From NCBI GenBank assembly GCA_964622775.1, contig CAZUSO010000008.1, forward strand, positions 1 through 64,000: a stretch of 64,000 nt of DNA, read 5' to 3'. Position numbers and translations under genes: made by a program. Source of the stretch: CAZUSO01 sp964622775 (lineage in GTDB: Bacteria; Bacteroidota; Bacteroidia; Chitinophagales; Chitinophagaceae). This document shows positions 23,870 through 34,030 of this stretch, piece after piece (the first letter of the stretch is position 1; each line of letters starts with the position of its first letter). The notes under the pieces were generated by a model, which ran no database searches, was not told where the DNA came from, and saw only the letters and a list, made by a program, of their open reading frames with translations.

Positions 23870-26605
23870 ATGGACGAAACGAACAGTCTGACGCCGCCAA
23901 ATGACGGCGCCAATGGTGAAAATAGCCGTATCATTCCCGTAAATATAGAAGAACAAATGAAAACAGCATACATTGATTATTCAATGTCTGTTATTGTTGG
24001 CCGCGCCCTTCCTGATGCGCGGGATGGCTTAAAGCCGGTTCACCGCCGCGTACTTTTTGCCATGAATGAACTTGGCATGCAGTACAACAAAACTTATAAA
24101 AAGTCTGCCAGGGTAGTAGGGGAAGTTTTAGGTAAGTATCACCCGCACGGAGACACCTCTGTATATGATGCCATGGTGCGTATGGCCCAACCCTGGAGCA
24201 TGCGTTATATGCTGGTGGACGGACAAGGCAACTTCGGTTCCCAAGATGGAGATGGCCCCGCAGCAATGCGTTATACCGAAGCCCGTCTGCAGCGCCTTGC
24301 AGACAGCATGCTGGAAGATATTGAAAAAGAAACGGTAGATTTTACCCTTAACTTCGATGATACCCTCCAGGAACCCACAGTATTGCCAACCCGCGTTCCT
24401 CAGCTCTTAGTGAACGGCTCCAGCGGCATAGCCGTAGGTATGGCCACCAATATGATGCCGCACAACCTGAACGAAGTGATTGACGGCTGCATTGCCTATA
24501 TTGAAAATAACGAAATTACCGTTGATGAACTAATGCAGTATGTGAAGGCGCCGGATTTCCCTACAGGCGGCATCATATACGGCATTGACGGTATTAAAGC
24601 CGGAATGCATACCGGCAGAGGCAGGGTTGTATTGCGTGGTAAGGTGAATGTGGAAACCACCAAAAGCGGCAAAGAACAAATTGTCATTTCAGAAGTGCCT
24701 TACCAGGTCAGTCGCGATGCACTGACGGAAAAGATCGGACACTTAGTAAATAATAAAGTGATTGATGGTATTACCAATGTGGCCAATGAATCCAACAAGG
24801 AAGGCACCCGCGTAGTCGTGGAACTGCGCCGTGACGCCGTTGCACAAGTGGTCATCAACCAGTTGTATAAATACAGTGAGCTGCAAACTTCCTACGGCAT
24901 TAATAACGTGGCCCTGGTTAACGGACGCCCGCGTACGCTGAACCTGAAAGATCTCATTTCGGTATTTGTACATTTCCGCCACGAGGTAGTAGTACGCCGT
25001 ACGGAATTTGAATTGCGGGAAGCAGAAAAACGCGCCCATATCTTAGAAGGGTTTATGAAGGTGATCGGCCGGAAAGAAGACCTTGACCTTGCCATTAAAA
25101 TCATCCGCGAAAGCGCTACTCCGGATCTGGCAAAAGAAGGGCTGATGGGAGCTTTTGAACTTTCCGAGATCCAGGCAAAGGCCATTCTGGAATTAAGATT
25201 GAGAACCCTTACCGGCCTGGAATTAGACAAAATCAAATCGGAATATGAAGCCTTAATGAAAACCATCGCGCATTTAAAAGAAATCCTGGCTAACGAAGGC
25301 ATTCGCTATGAAATTATCCGCGAAGAATTGCTGGAAGTGAAAAAGAAATTCGGCGATGAGCGCAAATCAGAAATTCAATACCTGGCCAATGAAATGCGCA
25401 TCGAAGACCTGATCGAAGATGAAGATGTGGTGATCACGCTTTCCAACCTGGGTTATATCAAACGCTCCTCACTGGCCGATTACCGGGCGCAGCGCCGCGG
25501 CGGCCGGGGATCGCGCGGCGCCAGAACCCGTGAAGAAGATTATATCGAGCACCTGTTCATTGCTTCTACACACCATGCTCTATTATTCTTTACCGAAAAG
25601 GGCAGGTGCTACTGGCTGAAAGTATATGAAATTCCGGAGACGGATAAAAGCGCCAAAGGACGGGCTATTCAAAACCTGATCCAGATTCCGCAGGATGATA
25701 AGGTCAGAACTGTAATTGACGTACCTAATCTGGAAAATGAAGATTTTGTACTGAGCCACTCCATTGTACTTTGTACCCAAAAAGGTATCATTAAGAAAAC
25801 CCGCCTGAAAGATTTCAGTCGTCCCCGCCAGAACGGCGTTAATGCGATCACCATCCAGGAAGGCGACCAACTGCTTGATGTTTCCCTGACCGATGGCAAC
25901 AGCTATATTATGATGGCAGTTCGTTCCGGACGCGCCATTTCCTTCCCGGAAGATAAGGTTCGCGAAACCGGCCGTGGTGCAATCGGTGTGTTTGGCATTG
26001 AATTGGAAAACGAAGATGATGCCGTAATCGGCATGGTATGCCTGCCTAAGAAAGACATCAGCAAACAGATTCTGGTGGTATCGGAAAATGGCCTGGGCAA
26101 GCGTACGCCCTTCCTGAGCCCTTTGGATAAAACCACTGCAAATCAGGATGAGAAGGATAAAGCCGTTAAGATCACGGACGAAAACGGAGAAGATCAATTA
26201 TATACGCTTTCTTACCGGGTAACCAACCGTGGCGGAAAGGGTGTGAAAACCATAAATATTACGGAAAAAACGGGTCGCCTCGTTGGCTTGCTGGCCGTAG
26301 AAGAAACGGATGACCTGATGATCACCTGTAAATCGGGTATTACGATTCGCATGGAAGTGACCAATATCCGGGAAACCGGACGGGCCACACAGGGCGTGAA
26401 ACTGATCAATGTAGATCAGGGGGACGCTATTGCCGCCATTGCCCGTATTCAGGATCAGGAGGACAACACGGGCGAAGATGAAAATCAGGATCCGGATGGC
26501 GCTGAACATACTCCTGAGGGAACAGAACCGGCTACGCCTCCACCGCCTGACACCACTCCCACTTCCGATGAAGCAGAAACTAAAAATGACACTTCGGAAA
26601 GCTAA
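23870..26605 (+). CDS. gyrA: DNA gyrase subunit A
   Basis: Breaks and rejoins DNA for ATP-driven negative supercoiling with GyrB. The 911-residue protein has catalytic Tyr135 in AAMRYTEARL, the quinolone-region HPHGDTSVYD (Thr96 at the E. coli Ser83 position, Asp100 at the Asp87 position) and a GyrA-box QRRGGRG at the start of the C-terminal DNA-wrapping domain, so it is gyrase and not topoisomerase IV. It ends in an unusual acidic/proline tail of about 50 residues (EDENQDPDG ... PATPPPPDTTP). Neither QRDR residue is a common resistance substitution such as Leu/Asn, though Thr96 differs from Ser. Confidence 0.97.
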   Translation: MDETNSLTPPNDGANGENSRIIPVNIEEQMKTAYIDYSMSVIVGRALPDARDGLKPVHRRVLFAMNELGMQYNKTYKKSARVVGEVLGKYHPHGDTSVYDAMVRMAQPWSMRYMLVDGQGNFGSQDGDGPAAMRYTEARLQRLADSMLEDIEKETVDFTLNFDDTLQEPTVLPTRVPQLLVNGSSGIAVGMATNMMPHNLNEVIDGCIAYIENNEITVDELMQYVKAPDFPTGGIIYGIDGIKAGMHTGRGRVVLRGKVNVETTKSGKEQIVISEVPYQVSRDALTEKIGHLVNNKVIDGITNVANESNKEGTRVVVELRRDAVAQVVINQLYKYSELQTSYGINNVALVNGRPRTLNLKDLISVFVHFRHEVVVRRTEFELREAEKRAHILEGFMKVIGRKEDLDLAIKIIRESATPDLAKEGLMGAFELSEIQAKAILELRLRTLTGLELDKIKSEYEALMKTIAHLKEILANEGIRYEIIREELLEVKKKFGDERKSEIQYLANEMRIEDLIEDEDVVITLSNLGYIKRSSLADYRAQRRGGRGSRGARTREEDYIEHLFIASTHHALLFFTEKGRCYWLKVYEIPETDKSAKGRAIQNLIQIPQDDKVRTVIDVPNLENEDFVLSHSIVLCTQKGIIKKTRLKDFSRPRQNGVNAITIQEGDQLLDVSLTDGNSYIMMAVRSGRAISFPEDKVRETGRGAIGVFGIELENEDDAVIGMVCLPKKDISKQILVVSENGLGKRTPFLSPLDKTTANQDEKDKAVKITDENGEDQLYTLSYRVTNRGGKGVKTINITEKTGRLVGLLAVEETDDLMITCKSGITIRMEVTNIRETGRATQGVKLINVDQGDAIAAIARIQDQEDNTGEDENQDPDGAEHTPEGTEPATPPPPDTTPTSDEAETKNDTSES

Positions 26606-26643
26606 ACGCTTACCTACTCCGGCTCTGATAATTTTTTGTGCGT

Positions 26644-26682
26644 TATAAAACCTGTATTTCTACCGGAATTTACAGGTTTTAT
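26644..26682 (+). terminator. terminator after gyrA
   Basis: ATAAAACCTGTA (26645-26656) pairs with TACAGGTTTTAT around a loop of about 14 nt, 40 bp past the gyrA stop. The stem ends in a T-rich segment; it is AT-rich and could work in both directions. Confidence 0.7.
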
Positions 26683-26728
26683 AGTTTAAAAAAAATGCAA
26701 AAACCAAGCGCAGGCCATATTTATCGTC

Positions 26729-26737
26729 TATATTTGA
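26729..26737 (+). promoter_or_regulatory. -7 box upstream of the EGF-like lipoprotein gene
   Basis: TATATTTGA matches TAnnTTTG. The leader to the start codon would be about 105 nt, longer than at other genes here. Confidence 0.5.
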
Positions 26738-26846
26738 GATAACACTTTTTATGTTTGTGAAGCCTGTTTTTTGAATTGATTCTTTATCAAAGAAAAAAGA
26801 TATCTATGCAAAACAGCCGCAATTTTAAAACAAAAACAAAATAAAC

Positions 26847-27386
26847 ATGAGTATGAAAAATTCAATGCTGGCCGCTGCGCTGATAACAGCAGGTGTCTTT
26901 TCTGCCGGGATAATCGCATCCTGTACCAAAACAAGAACTCCCGATACCTGCAATACAACCTGTCAAAACGGAGGGACCTGTGTGAACGGTTCCTGCAAAT
27001 GCCCTGAAGGATATGAAGGCAACGGCTGCGAGATCAAGATACTGAGTAAATTCACCGGCGCCTGGACAGTTGCCGAGGATATGTCGCTGGCCGGAACGAA
27101 CGATACGCTGGAAAGCGGATATATAGTAAGTATCAATGCGGCTAATTCCAGCACCACTACGGAATTATTGGTGGATAATATTGCCAATGAGGGAAATATA
27201 GTTCGCCTCAATGCAACGGTGGAGAACAATGTCATGGTCGTTACCCCCGGTACGTTTTCCGGAAAGACTTATGCCGTGCCTATCGTTACCCGCAGCAACG
27301 ATTCTACGTTGAAGATCCACTTTAGCGTGACGGACGCGGCTACCGGTACGCTGGAAAAAGACCGTACCGCAACACTCTCGAAATAG
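26847..27386 (+). CDS. lipoprotein with an EGF-like motif
   Basis: The 179-residue product has a signal peptide and lipobox ending IIASC (C26), followed at about residues 35-62 by a six-cysteine EGF-like motif: CNTTCQNGGTCVNG and SCKCPEGYEGNGCE. The remaining 115 residues are a beta-rich domain (FTGAWTVAEDMSLAGTNDT ... LKIHFSVTDAATGTL) as in Bacteroidota lipocalin-like surface lipoproteins. Role unknown, probably on the outer membrane. Its 3' end abuts the remnant of a HigA antitoxin. Confidence 0.87.
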   Translation: MSMKNSMLAAALITAGVFSAGIIASCTKTRTPDTCNTTCQNGGTCVNGSCKCPEGYEGNGCEIKILSKFTGAWTVAEDMSLAGTNDTLESGYIVSINAANSSTTTELLVDNIANEGNIVRLNATVENNVMVVTPGTFSGKTYAVPIVTRSNDSTLKIHFSVTDAATGTLEKDRTATLSK

Positions 27387-27600
27387 GCTTTCCAAAGAAA
27401 CTTTCATTCCCCACACCGGAATTGGTGAAATTTTAAAAGGAAATCGCAGAATTACTGCTGACACAGCTTTGCGCCTGGCAAAGTATTTTGGAACTTCCGC
27501 TAAATTCTGGCTGGGTTTGCAAGATGATTTCGACCTGGAAGAGGAACAAACTTCAAAAGTTGCTGAATTGAACAATATAAAACAAGTCAACGCTGCATGA
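27384..27600 (+). pseudogene. HigA-type antitoxin, C-terminal remnant
   Basis: Beginning at the lipoprotein stop, another frame reads NRLSKETFIPHTGIGEIL, KGNRRITADTALRLAKYFG and TSAKFWLGLQDDFDLEEEQ, ending in TGA at 27598-27600. This is the second half of the HigA/VapI Xre-type antitoxin HTH and its C terminus, about 70 residues. The N terminus and any start codon are missing, replaced by the lipoprotein gene, and no HigB toxin is nearby. The preserved part has no internal stops, so the truncation is probably recent or under little time. Confidence 0.85.
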
Positions 27601-27715
27601 CAGCACATTTGTTGAATTGCTGCGGTATTGTCTGTCCGAATTTTCTCTTTAAAACCTATTTTACCTTACCCGGAATCTCTTTCAGGCTGCAACATACCCT
27701 GATAACGATATCCCG

Positions 27716-27751
27716 AGACAAAGGCTGCTCTGTTGAAAGCTGCCTTTGTCT
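27716..27751. terminator. hairpin between the HigA remnant and the RND gene
   Basis: AGACAAAGGC (27716-27725) pairs perfectly with GCCTTTGTCT (27742-27751), extended inside by GCT/AGC. It lies between convergent transcripts and probably ends one or both, although neither side has a long T-run. Confidence 0.55.
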
Positions 27752-27777
27752 TTCGTCCCGCTAATGGTTAATGATGG

Positions 27778-30700
27778 TTAGAACCAGCTTCCGGCAAATA
27801 TATCATCCGTTCCTCCAGACTTCCTGTTTGCTTTACGATGTCGAACCTGCCTATTGTGCCGGATCATGGTAATGATCATCAGCACCAGGAATATGATGGT
27901 AAAAGGCGGTATGCCGAGGAACGAAATCCATTTGCCACCATAATGACGCCGCATAGGTTGTTTCAGTCTTTCTGCAATCAGGTACATGGCCGGCACAATG
28001 ATCAGGGTCATAAAGAAGGCAAACGCCAGGCCAAATATAAGGGTCCAGGAAAGCGGCTTCCAGAAGGCCACACTGTCTCCGCCAAAGAAGATGTGCGGGT
28101 TCAATTCAGAAAATAAGGTAATGAAATTGATATTAAAGCCTACTGCCAGGGGGATAAGCGCCATGATTGCGGCAAGGGCGGTCAGCATCACGGGAATAAT
28201 CCGTGTTTTCCCGGCCTGGATCACCGCTTCCCTGGTGCGCATTCCCCGCATTCTCAATTCATCCGCAAACTCAATGACCAGGATGCCGTTCTTCACCACA
28301 ATGCCCGCAAGGCCAACGATTCCCAGTCCCGTCATCACAACGGATACTTCCATTCCGGTGATGGCAAACCCTAACAATACCCCAATCACGCTAAACAGAA
28401 TTTCCGCAAGAATGATCACCGGTTTACTGATAGAATTAAACTGAATCACTAAGATGAAAATGATAATCATCATCGCAATCAACAAAGCCTTACCAAGGAA
28501 GGCTCCGGTCTCCGCCTGCTGCTCTCCTTCGCCGGTTTGCTGAATGGTAACATTATCCGGTTTGTTGAACCGGTTGATCTTTTTCATAAGCTCCAGGTTG
28601 ACCTGGGTTGGTGTGAAGCCCTGTAGTACGTTTGACGTAAGGGTGATCACACGTTTGTAATCTTTCCGCTTTACGCTGCCCAGGGTGCTGGTCAGATCAA
28701 GCTTGACCAACGAGCTGATTGGAATACTTTTTCCGTTAGCATTGATCTTTTGATTCAGCAGATCGCTCAGGCTATGACGCTGACTGTATTCGCTACGCAA
28801 CTGAATCTTGTATTCATCCTCCCCGTCTTTTATTTTGGATATCTCCCGCCCGAAGAGAGAGGTACGCAGCGCCATACCGATTTGGGCGGTAGAGATACCT
28901 TCATAGTTAGCCCGTTCCCGGTCGATCGTCAGGCTGATTTCAGGATTGGTAAGATCTACGTCCATCTTCAATTCTTCCACACCCGGAGTCGGAGATTCAT
29001 CCAGGTAATTCTTCAGGGCAACAGAGGTTTTTATCAGATCATCAATATTTTCCGATGCGATTTCAAGATTGATTGGCGGATCGGTAGGCGGGCCTTTTTG
29101 TTCTTTATTCACGCTGATCTGCGCCCCCGGAATATTTTTCATCTCTGCGCGTATTTTATCCAGATAAGGTGCTGTAGATTCGCCATGTCTCTTTTCATAT
29201 TCCACAAAGGAAACCTGTATGCGCCCCAGTTCCGGCCGGGTGCTTCGGTCGCCGCTCGTCGGGTCGGCTGCGCCTACCGCCACATTGGAAATTACACTTT
29301 CCACAATGGGATTTGCTTTTCCCTGATTCATGCCCAATACGGTAAATACTTTGTGTTCTAAAGACCGGGTTACCGAATCGGTATATTCCACGTCCGTACC
29401 TGCCGGTAATTTCAGGTAAACATAAATCTGGTTAGGATCACCGTCAGGGAAGAATACAACCGGCACTTTTCTTATGGCAAAGAAAATAACCGTAACGATC
29501 AGCAGGCCGAAAGTTCCAAGCAACAGATGGACAGGACGCCATCCATGTAAGGCCCAGCGCAACAGTTTTTCATAACTGTTCATGATTGTGGGCAGGATAT
29601 TATTCTGGAATTTATGAATGATATTATCAATAAAATACACATTCAGTACCCAAAGGATCAGGATGAACAAAATAAGATTACCGGCAAATAAAAACCCGGA
29701 AATACCTGTGGATATGCCAATCACATCAGCAATCACGCCGGCGACAACACCCAGCCAGAATCCTGTTTTCTTAAACAGCGCCGATTTGGGCGGTTTTTCT
29801 CCTTCGGGGTGATTCATAAAATCAACGGCAAATACCGGATTCATCACGAATGCCACAATCAGGGACGCCGTAAGCGTGAAGATAAGCATCGTCGGCAGGT
29901 AAATCATAAATTTACCAATGATGCCGGGCCAGAATAACAAAGGGAAGAATGGCGCCAGCGTGGTAAGGGTTCCGGCAAATACCGGGATAAAAACTTCACC
30001 TGCCGCCATCATAGCCGACTTGACCGAACTTATCCGCCCTTTGTTTTCCATAAATATCCGGTGCGTATTTTCAATCACCACAATAGCGTCATCCACAATA
30101 ATTCCCAGGCCAAACAAGAGGGCAAACAATACGATAAAATTCAGCGTGACATGCCCCCCGACAATCAGATCTGCCCCCGGAATGAACATGAATGCCACAA
30201 ACATACTGAGCGGTACCGACAGCGCCACAAAGAAGGCATTGGTAACCCCCATAAAAAACATCAGGATGATTAGTACCAGAATAAAGCCAATCACAATGGA
30301 ATTAACCAGGTCCTTAAAAGAAGTTCGGGTGGTATTACTTTGGTCGCCCGTAATGCGGATATCCAGGTCCTGCGGAAACTGAGCCTGGCGGAGTTCTTCC
30401 GTAGCGGATTTTACATTATCTGAAGTTTCAATCAGGTTTTCTCCCGAACGTTTAATGATGTTCAGGGTAATTACGTTTTTACCATCCAGGCGCGAATAGC
30501 TTTCATTTTCTTTCATCGTGTCCACAACTTCTGCAATGTCTTTCAGGTAAATGGACGCTCCCGCATTGGTGCGGATAACCACTTTCTGAAGGTCTGCCGC
30601 CGTTTTCATCTGACCCTTTACCTGCAAGGTTCGTTTCATATTGCCTACGCGCAACAGGCCTCCTGAGATATCCATATTCTCATTGGCTACCGCCATAGCA

Positions 30701-31350
30701 ATATTATCAAAAGTGACACCTGCCGCATCCATCCGTGCATTGTCTACATTGATCTGAAATTCCCGTTCCGGCGCTCCAACGATATCCACGCGGTTGATAG
30801 CCGGCAACTCTTCCAGCTTGTCCTGCAGATCCTCAGCATATTTTTTCAACCGAACCATGTCGTAATTACCACTCAGGTTGACATACATGATGGGTTGATC
30901 GGAAAAGCTCACTTCCAGCGCAGTAGGCTGCTGGGTCAGATCCGTAGGCAAATCCTGCCTGGCTTTATCGATAGCATCCTTCACCTTTTGCAGTGCTACC
31001 TCCGTTTTTACATTGGTACCAAACTCAACCATAATGGCAGAATAATCCTGAGAAGAAGTGCTGGTAACTTTATTGATCTTTGCTCCCGTAATACCTTTGA
31101 TCTGCTTTTCGATCGGCTGAGTCACCAAATTTTCGATGTCCTTAGGAGAATTACCGAAATAAATTGTGGATACATATATCGTAGGAATGACAATGTCGGG
31201 AAATTGCTCTTTGGGAAGCGTAACGAACTGTATAATACCCCAGAGGCTGACAAATGCCATCATGAGATATATGGATGTTTTGTTGCGGATGCTCCAGCTG
31301 GTTGGCCCGAATTGTTTGAATTTTCCGTTTGGATTTTCTAATAGACTCAT
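27778..31350 (-). CDS. RND efflux transporter permease (HAE1/AcrB family)
   Basis: Inner-membrane proton-driven pump that exports drugs or other amphiphiles with the adaptor and TolC channel encoded upstream. The 1190-residue protein has the RND pattern: TM1 near residue 25, first porter region, GLGIIVDDAIVVIENTHR in TM4 with the proton-relay Asp pair, and the second half with GLAGIVVKNGILVIEFADE. It is about 140 residues longer than AcrB: between TM6 and TM7 it carries an insert (about 510-580) with two extra hydrophobic segments (WLGVVAGVIADVIGI and NLILFILILWVLNVYF). Substrate cannot be told. Last gene of the operon. Confidence 0.93.
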   Translation of the reverse strand: MSLLENPNGKFKQFGPTSWSIRNKTSIYLMMAFVSLWGIIQFVTLPKEQFPDIVIPTIYVSTIYFGNSPKDIENLVTQPIEKQIKGITGAKINKVTSTSSQDYSAIMVEFGTNVKTEVALQKVKDAIDKARQDLPTDLTQQPTALEVSFSDQPIMYVNLSGNYDMVRLKKYAEDLQDKLEELPAINRVDIVGAPEREFQINVDNARMDAAGVTFDNIAMAVANENMDISGGLLRVGNMKRTLQVKGQMKTAADLQKVVIRTNAGASIYLKDIAEVVDTMKENESYSRLDGKNVITLNIIKRSGENLIETSDNVKSATEELRQAQFPQDLDIRITGDQSNTTRTSFKDLVNSIVIGFILVLIILMFFMGVTNAFFVALSVPLSMFVAFMFIPGADLIVGGHVTLNFIVLFALLFGLGIIVDDAIVVIENTHRIFMENKGRISSVKSAMMAAGEVFIPVFAGTLTTLAPFFPLLFWPGIIGKFMIYLPTMLIFTLTASLIVAFVMNPVFAVDFMNHPEGEKPPKSALFKKTGFWLGVVAGVIADVIGISTGISGFLFAGNLILFILILWVLNVYFIDNIIHKFQNNILPTIMNSYEKLLRWALHGWRPVHLLLGTFGLLIVTVIFFAIRKVPVVFFPDGDPNQIYVYLKLPAGTDVEYTDSVTRSLEHKVFTVLGMNQGKANPIVESVISNVAVGAADPTSGDRSTRPELGRIQVSFVEYEKRHGESTAPYLDKIRAEMKNIPGAQISVNKEQKGPPTDPPINLEIASENIDDLIKTSVALKNYLDESPTPGVEELKMDVDLTNPEISLTIDRERANYEGISTAQIGMALRTSLFGREISKIKDGEDEYKIQLRSEYSQRHSLSDLLNQKINANGKSIPISSLVKLDLTSTLGSVKRKDYKRVITLTSNVLQGFTPTQVNLELMKKINRFNKPDNVTIQQTGEGEQQAETGAFLGKALLIAMMIIIFILVIQFNSISKPVIILAEILFSVIGVLLGFAITGMEVSVVMTGLGIVGLAGIVVKNGILVIEFADELRMRGMRTREAVIQAGKTRIIPVMLTALAAIMALIPLAVGFNINFITLFSELNPHIFFGGDSVAFWKPLSWTLIFGLAFAFFMTLIIVPAMYLIAERLKQPMRRHYGGKWISFLGIPPFTIIFLVLMIITMIRHNRQVRHRKANRKSGGTDDIFAGSWF

Positions 31351-31427
31351 AACGATGATTTGTCTTTATGCAATATTTTGGATGATAAAATTTGAATAGC
31401 CTGCGCTTGTATCTTTTGCCTTACTAT

Positions 31428-32645
31428 TTATGAAGGATCTTTGAGCGTTTCAATGGCCTGTCCTTCATATAATCCCTGGAATCCGTTCATGATGACAGCA
31501 TCGCCCACGGACAACCCTGATTTTATTTCCATCTTATCCTGATACATTTCGCCAATCACTACCGGACGTTTCCGGGCTATTAATTTTCCGTTTTCATTCA
31601 CAGCCAGCATGACATATTTTCCCTGCTCATCATTTTGAATAATGTTTACCGGAACCGTCAGGGCATCCGTTGAGCTGTAATCATTAATGCGCACCAGAGC
31701 CACCTGGTTAGGCGTGATGGATTTGTCAGCAGGGATAGCACCTTCAATATAAAAAGAGCGGGTAACCGGATCAATGATCTTTCCCTGTACTGCTACTTTT
31801 GTTGCAATGGTCTTATTGTTAAGCTCCGGCAGCGTAACCATGATCTTGTCGCCGGCATTCACCCGGTCAATGTAGTTTTCCGGAACATTCGCACGCACTT
31901 TCAGCTCATTGCTATTCACGATCTGCACCTGTTGCGAACCTGGAGAAAAGAACTCGCCGATTTTAATATTCATCGTATTAATGGTACCCGAAATAGCCGC
32001 AGTAACATTCGTAGTGTTCAGTTGTTCCTTAGCTAATTTGATATTCTCCAATGCAGCATTGTACTGGCTTTGCAGGCTTTCCACCGTGGTCTTTGCATTC
32101 ATCACCTGCAACTCGGTACCGATGTTGCTTTTCCAGAGGTTTTGCTGACGTTCATAGATGCTTCTGGCCTGATCCAATTGTGCCTTCATTCCCCCTAACT
32201 GTTGTTCTGCCGCAACGACCTGCTGGCGATATAGTGTGGCATCTAATTTCAGGATAGTTTGACCCTGAGCAACATGATCTCCTTCTTTCACATTTACCGC
32301 CGTTACCATGCCGCCGGCTCCACGCGGAGATACATAAGCCACATTGCGGGCATCAATTTTGCCCTGGAGATCGATATAGTGTTCGAATGTATCTTTCCCG
32401 ATTACCTGTACGCCGACCAACTTGGGTTTTACCGCCGAACTGGGATCAATCTCCGCAATTTCGGTCTGTAGCTTCAGAATTTTTCCCGACAGCACTTCCT
32501 GTTCTTTCTGTAGTTTTTCCAATTCTGTTTTCTTTCGGGCAAGCTGTTCATTGTCGCCTTTTTTTCCCGGGCTGCAAGCTGTAAAGATGAGGGCAGCCAA
32601 TAAAATAGCGCTTATGGAGGTGAGTATTCTTTTCATTGAAAGCAA
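31428..32645 (-). CDS. RND efflux periplasmic adaptor (MFP), lipoprotein
   Basis: Links the RND pump to TolC. The 405-residue protein has a lipobox ending LIFTAC (C24, or C21 if the Met at 32636 is used), a short coiled coil right after it (KKTELEKLQKEQEVLSGKI), the lipoyl-like halves (YVSPRGAGGMVTAVNVKEGDHVAQGQ and AAISGTINTMNIKIGEFFSPG), a helical hairpin between them (about 135-200), and the beta-barrel and membrane-proximal domains. It lies 77 bp upstream of the pump gene. Confidence 0.94.
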   Translation of the reverse strand: MLSMKRILTSISAILLAALIFTACSPGKKGDNEQLARKKTELEKLQKEQEVLSGKILKLQTEIAEIDPSSAVKPKLVGVQVIGKDTFEHYIDLQGKIDARNVAYVSPRGAGGMVTAVNVKEGDHVAQGQTILKLDATLYRQQVVAAEQQLGGMKAQLDQARSIYERQQNLWKSNIGTELQVMNAKTTVESLQSQYNAALENIKLAKEQLNTTNVTAAISGTINTMNIKIGEFFSPGSQQVQIVNSNELKVRANVPENYIDRVNAGDKIMVTLPELNNKTIATKVAVQGKIIDPVTRSFYIEGAIPADKSITPNQVALVRINDYSSTDALTVPVNIIQNDEQGKYVMLAVNENGKLIARKRPVVIGEMYQDKMEIKSGLSVGDAVIMNGFQGLYEGQAIETLKDPS

Positions 32646-32701
32646 TATTTGTAGATGAAAGTTTTTAGAAATTGTTTATTTGTTATTGAGGTTAAAGATT
32701 C

Positions 32702-34030
32702 TTATAGCTTACCAATGGCTTGTAGAAAATCGGTTCGGGCTATGATAGCATCATACATGGCTTCGTAATAATTGGCCTGCGCAGTTTGTAATTGCGTACG
32801 GGCATTATCCACTTCGGTTTGTGAGCCGGTTCCGATCTCGTATTTTTTCCTGGTCTGCTGATAGACATCTCCCGCTAAGGACATATTTTTCTTCTGATAA
32901 GTAATGGTTTCAACAGCGTTGAGATAGGTATTTCTTGCAGATACCACATCGTTATCGATCTGGTCTTTCTTGTAGCGTATATCGTGCTCCGTTTTCTGCA
33001 ACTCCAAACGTGCCTGCTTAATTTGCGCATCGGTAGCGAAGCCCTTGAAAATGGGTATGGAAATATTCAAACCCAGGTATGATGATTCAAACCAGTCCCC
33101 GTTAAATTTCAGTTCATTTTGCTGGGATTGCTGGGAATAAGAATAGCCAATACCAATCGTGGGAAGCTTGCTGTATTGATAGCGCATAATATTATATTTG
33201 TTCAAATCCCGGGTAATCATCAGCGTTTGAAAGTCACGGCGGTCGGCATAATTGAAATCGGCCGCACCGAGCAGATCTTCTGTAAGCATAGATTCCGAAA
33301 TAGTATCCGTAAGCACAAGCTGGTCATTTACCGGCATACCCAACAACAGTTTCAGTGCATTGTAGCCGTTAGCAATGCCGACTAACACCTTTTCCTTTTC
33401 CGTGTGCAGGTTGGCCAGCGTCACTTCATTCTTGTCAATATCCAGCTTTTCTGCAAAGCCATTATCATACATAACCTGCACGTCATCCCGCATCCTGGTG
33501 ATCAGCGTGATATTGGAATCCATCAGGGCAATCTGTGTTTTACTTAAAACCAACTGGTAATATACCTTATACACATTCGCCCGGATGGTTTCGGCAGTAA
33601 TGTCTGCAATGTTTTGCCGAAGTGCAATAGAAGATTTACGGGCTTTCAAACCGACAAAAACCTGTCCGTCAAACAAAAGCTGATTAGCACTGACCGTACC
33701 GGTTGTAATATACTTGGTACCAAATGTGATGGGAATGAAAGTGCCTGCCGGTTGCCCGAAAAATTCGCCTGGGAGCAATTGCGTCTGAAGCTTCAGATTA
33801 TCAACCAGACTGCCGCTGGCGCTGATCTGGGGTAATGCCGTAGCCGTTATTTCCCGGTTGCTTTGCTGCTGGATCAGGATATCAATCAAGGCATTTTTTA
33901 CCTGTAAATTATTCTTTTGTGCATAATCTAAAGCGTCCTGTACGGAAAGACGATGTATTTCCTGTGCATACATCACAGTTCCGGAAAACAGGGCAGCAAA
34001 GAATACTATGAGGTTTTTAACCTTTTGCAT
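32702..34030 (-). CDS. TolC-family outer-membrane efflux protein
   Basis: Forms the outer-membrane channel of the tripartite pump. The 442-residue protein has a signal peptide (ends TVMYAQ), two OEP repeats rich in long alpha-helices, and the typical LSVQDALDYAQKNNLQVKNA start; the second repeat ends with GSQTEVDNARTQLQTAQANYYEAMYD. It overlaps the tetR gene by 14 bp, so the two are translated from one message. Confidence 0.94.
   Translation of the reverse strand: MQKVKNLIVFFAALFSGTVMYAQEIHRLSVQDALDYAQKNNLQVKNALIDILIQQQSNREITATALPQISASGSLVDNLKLQTQLLPGEFFGQPAGTFIPITFGTKYITTGTVSANQLLFDGQVFVGLKARKSSIALRQNIADITAETIRANVYKVYYQLVLSKTQIALMDSNITLITRMRDDVQVMYDNGFAEKLDIDKNEVTLANLHTEKEKVLVGIANGYNALKLLLGMPVNDQLVLTDTISESMLTEDLLGAADFNYADRRDFQTLMITRDLNKYNIMRYQYSKLPTIGIGYSYSQQSQQNELKFNGDWFESSYLGLNISIPIFKGFATDAQIKQARLELQKTEHDIRYKKDQIDNDVVSARNTYLNAVETITYQKKNMSLAGDVYQQTRKKYEIGTGSQTEVDNARTQLQTAQANYYEAMYDAIIARTDFLQAIGKL

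Noticed and set aside
23960..24260. Fluoroquinolone-resistant gyrA
   Set aside because: Thr96 and Asp100 at the Ser83/Asp87 positions are not the usual resistance substitutions.
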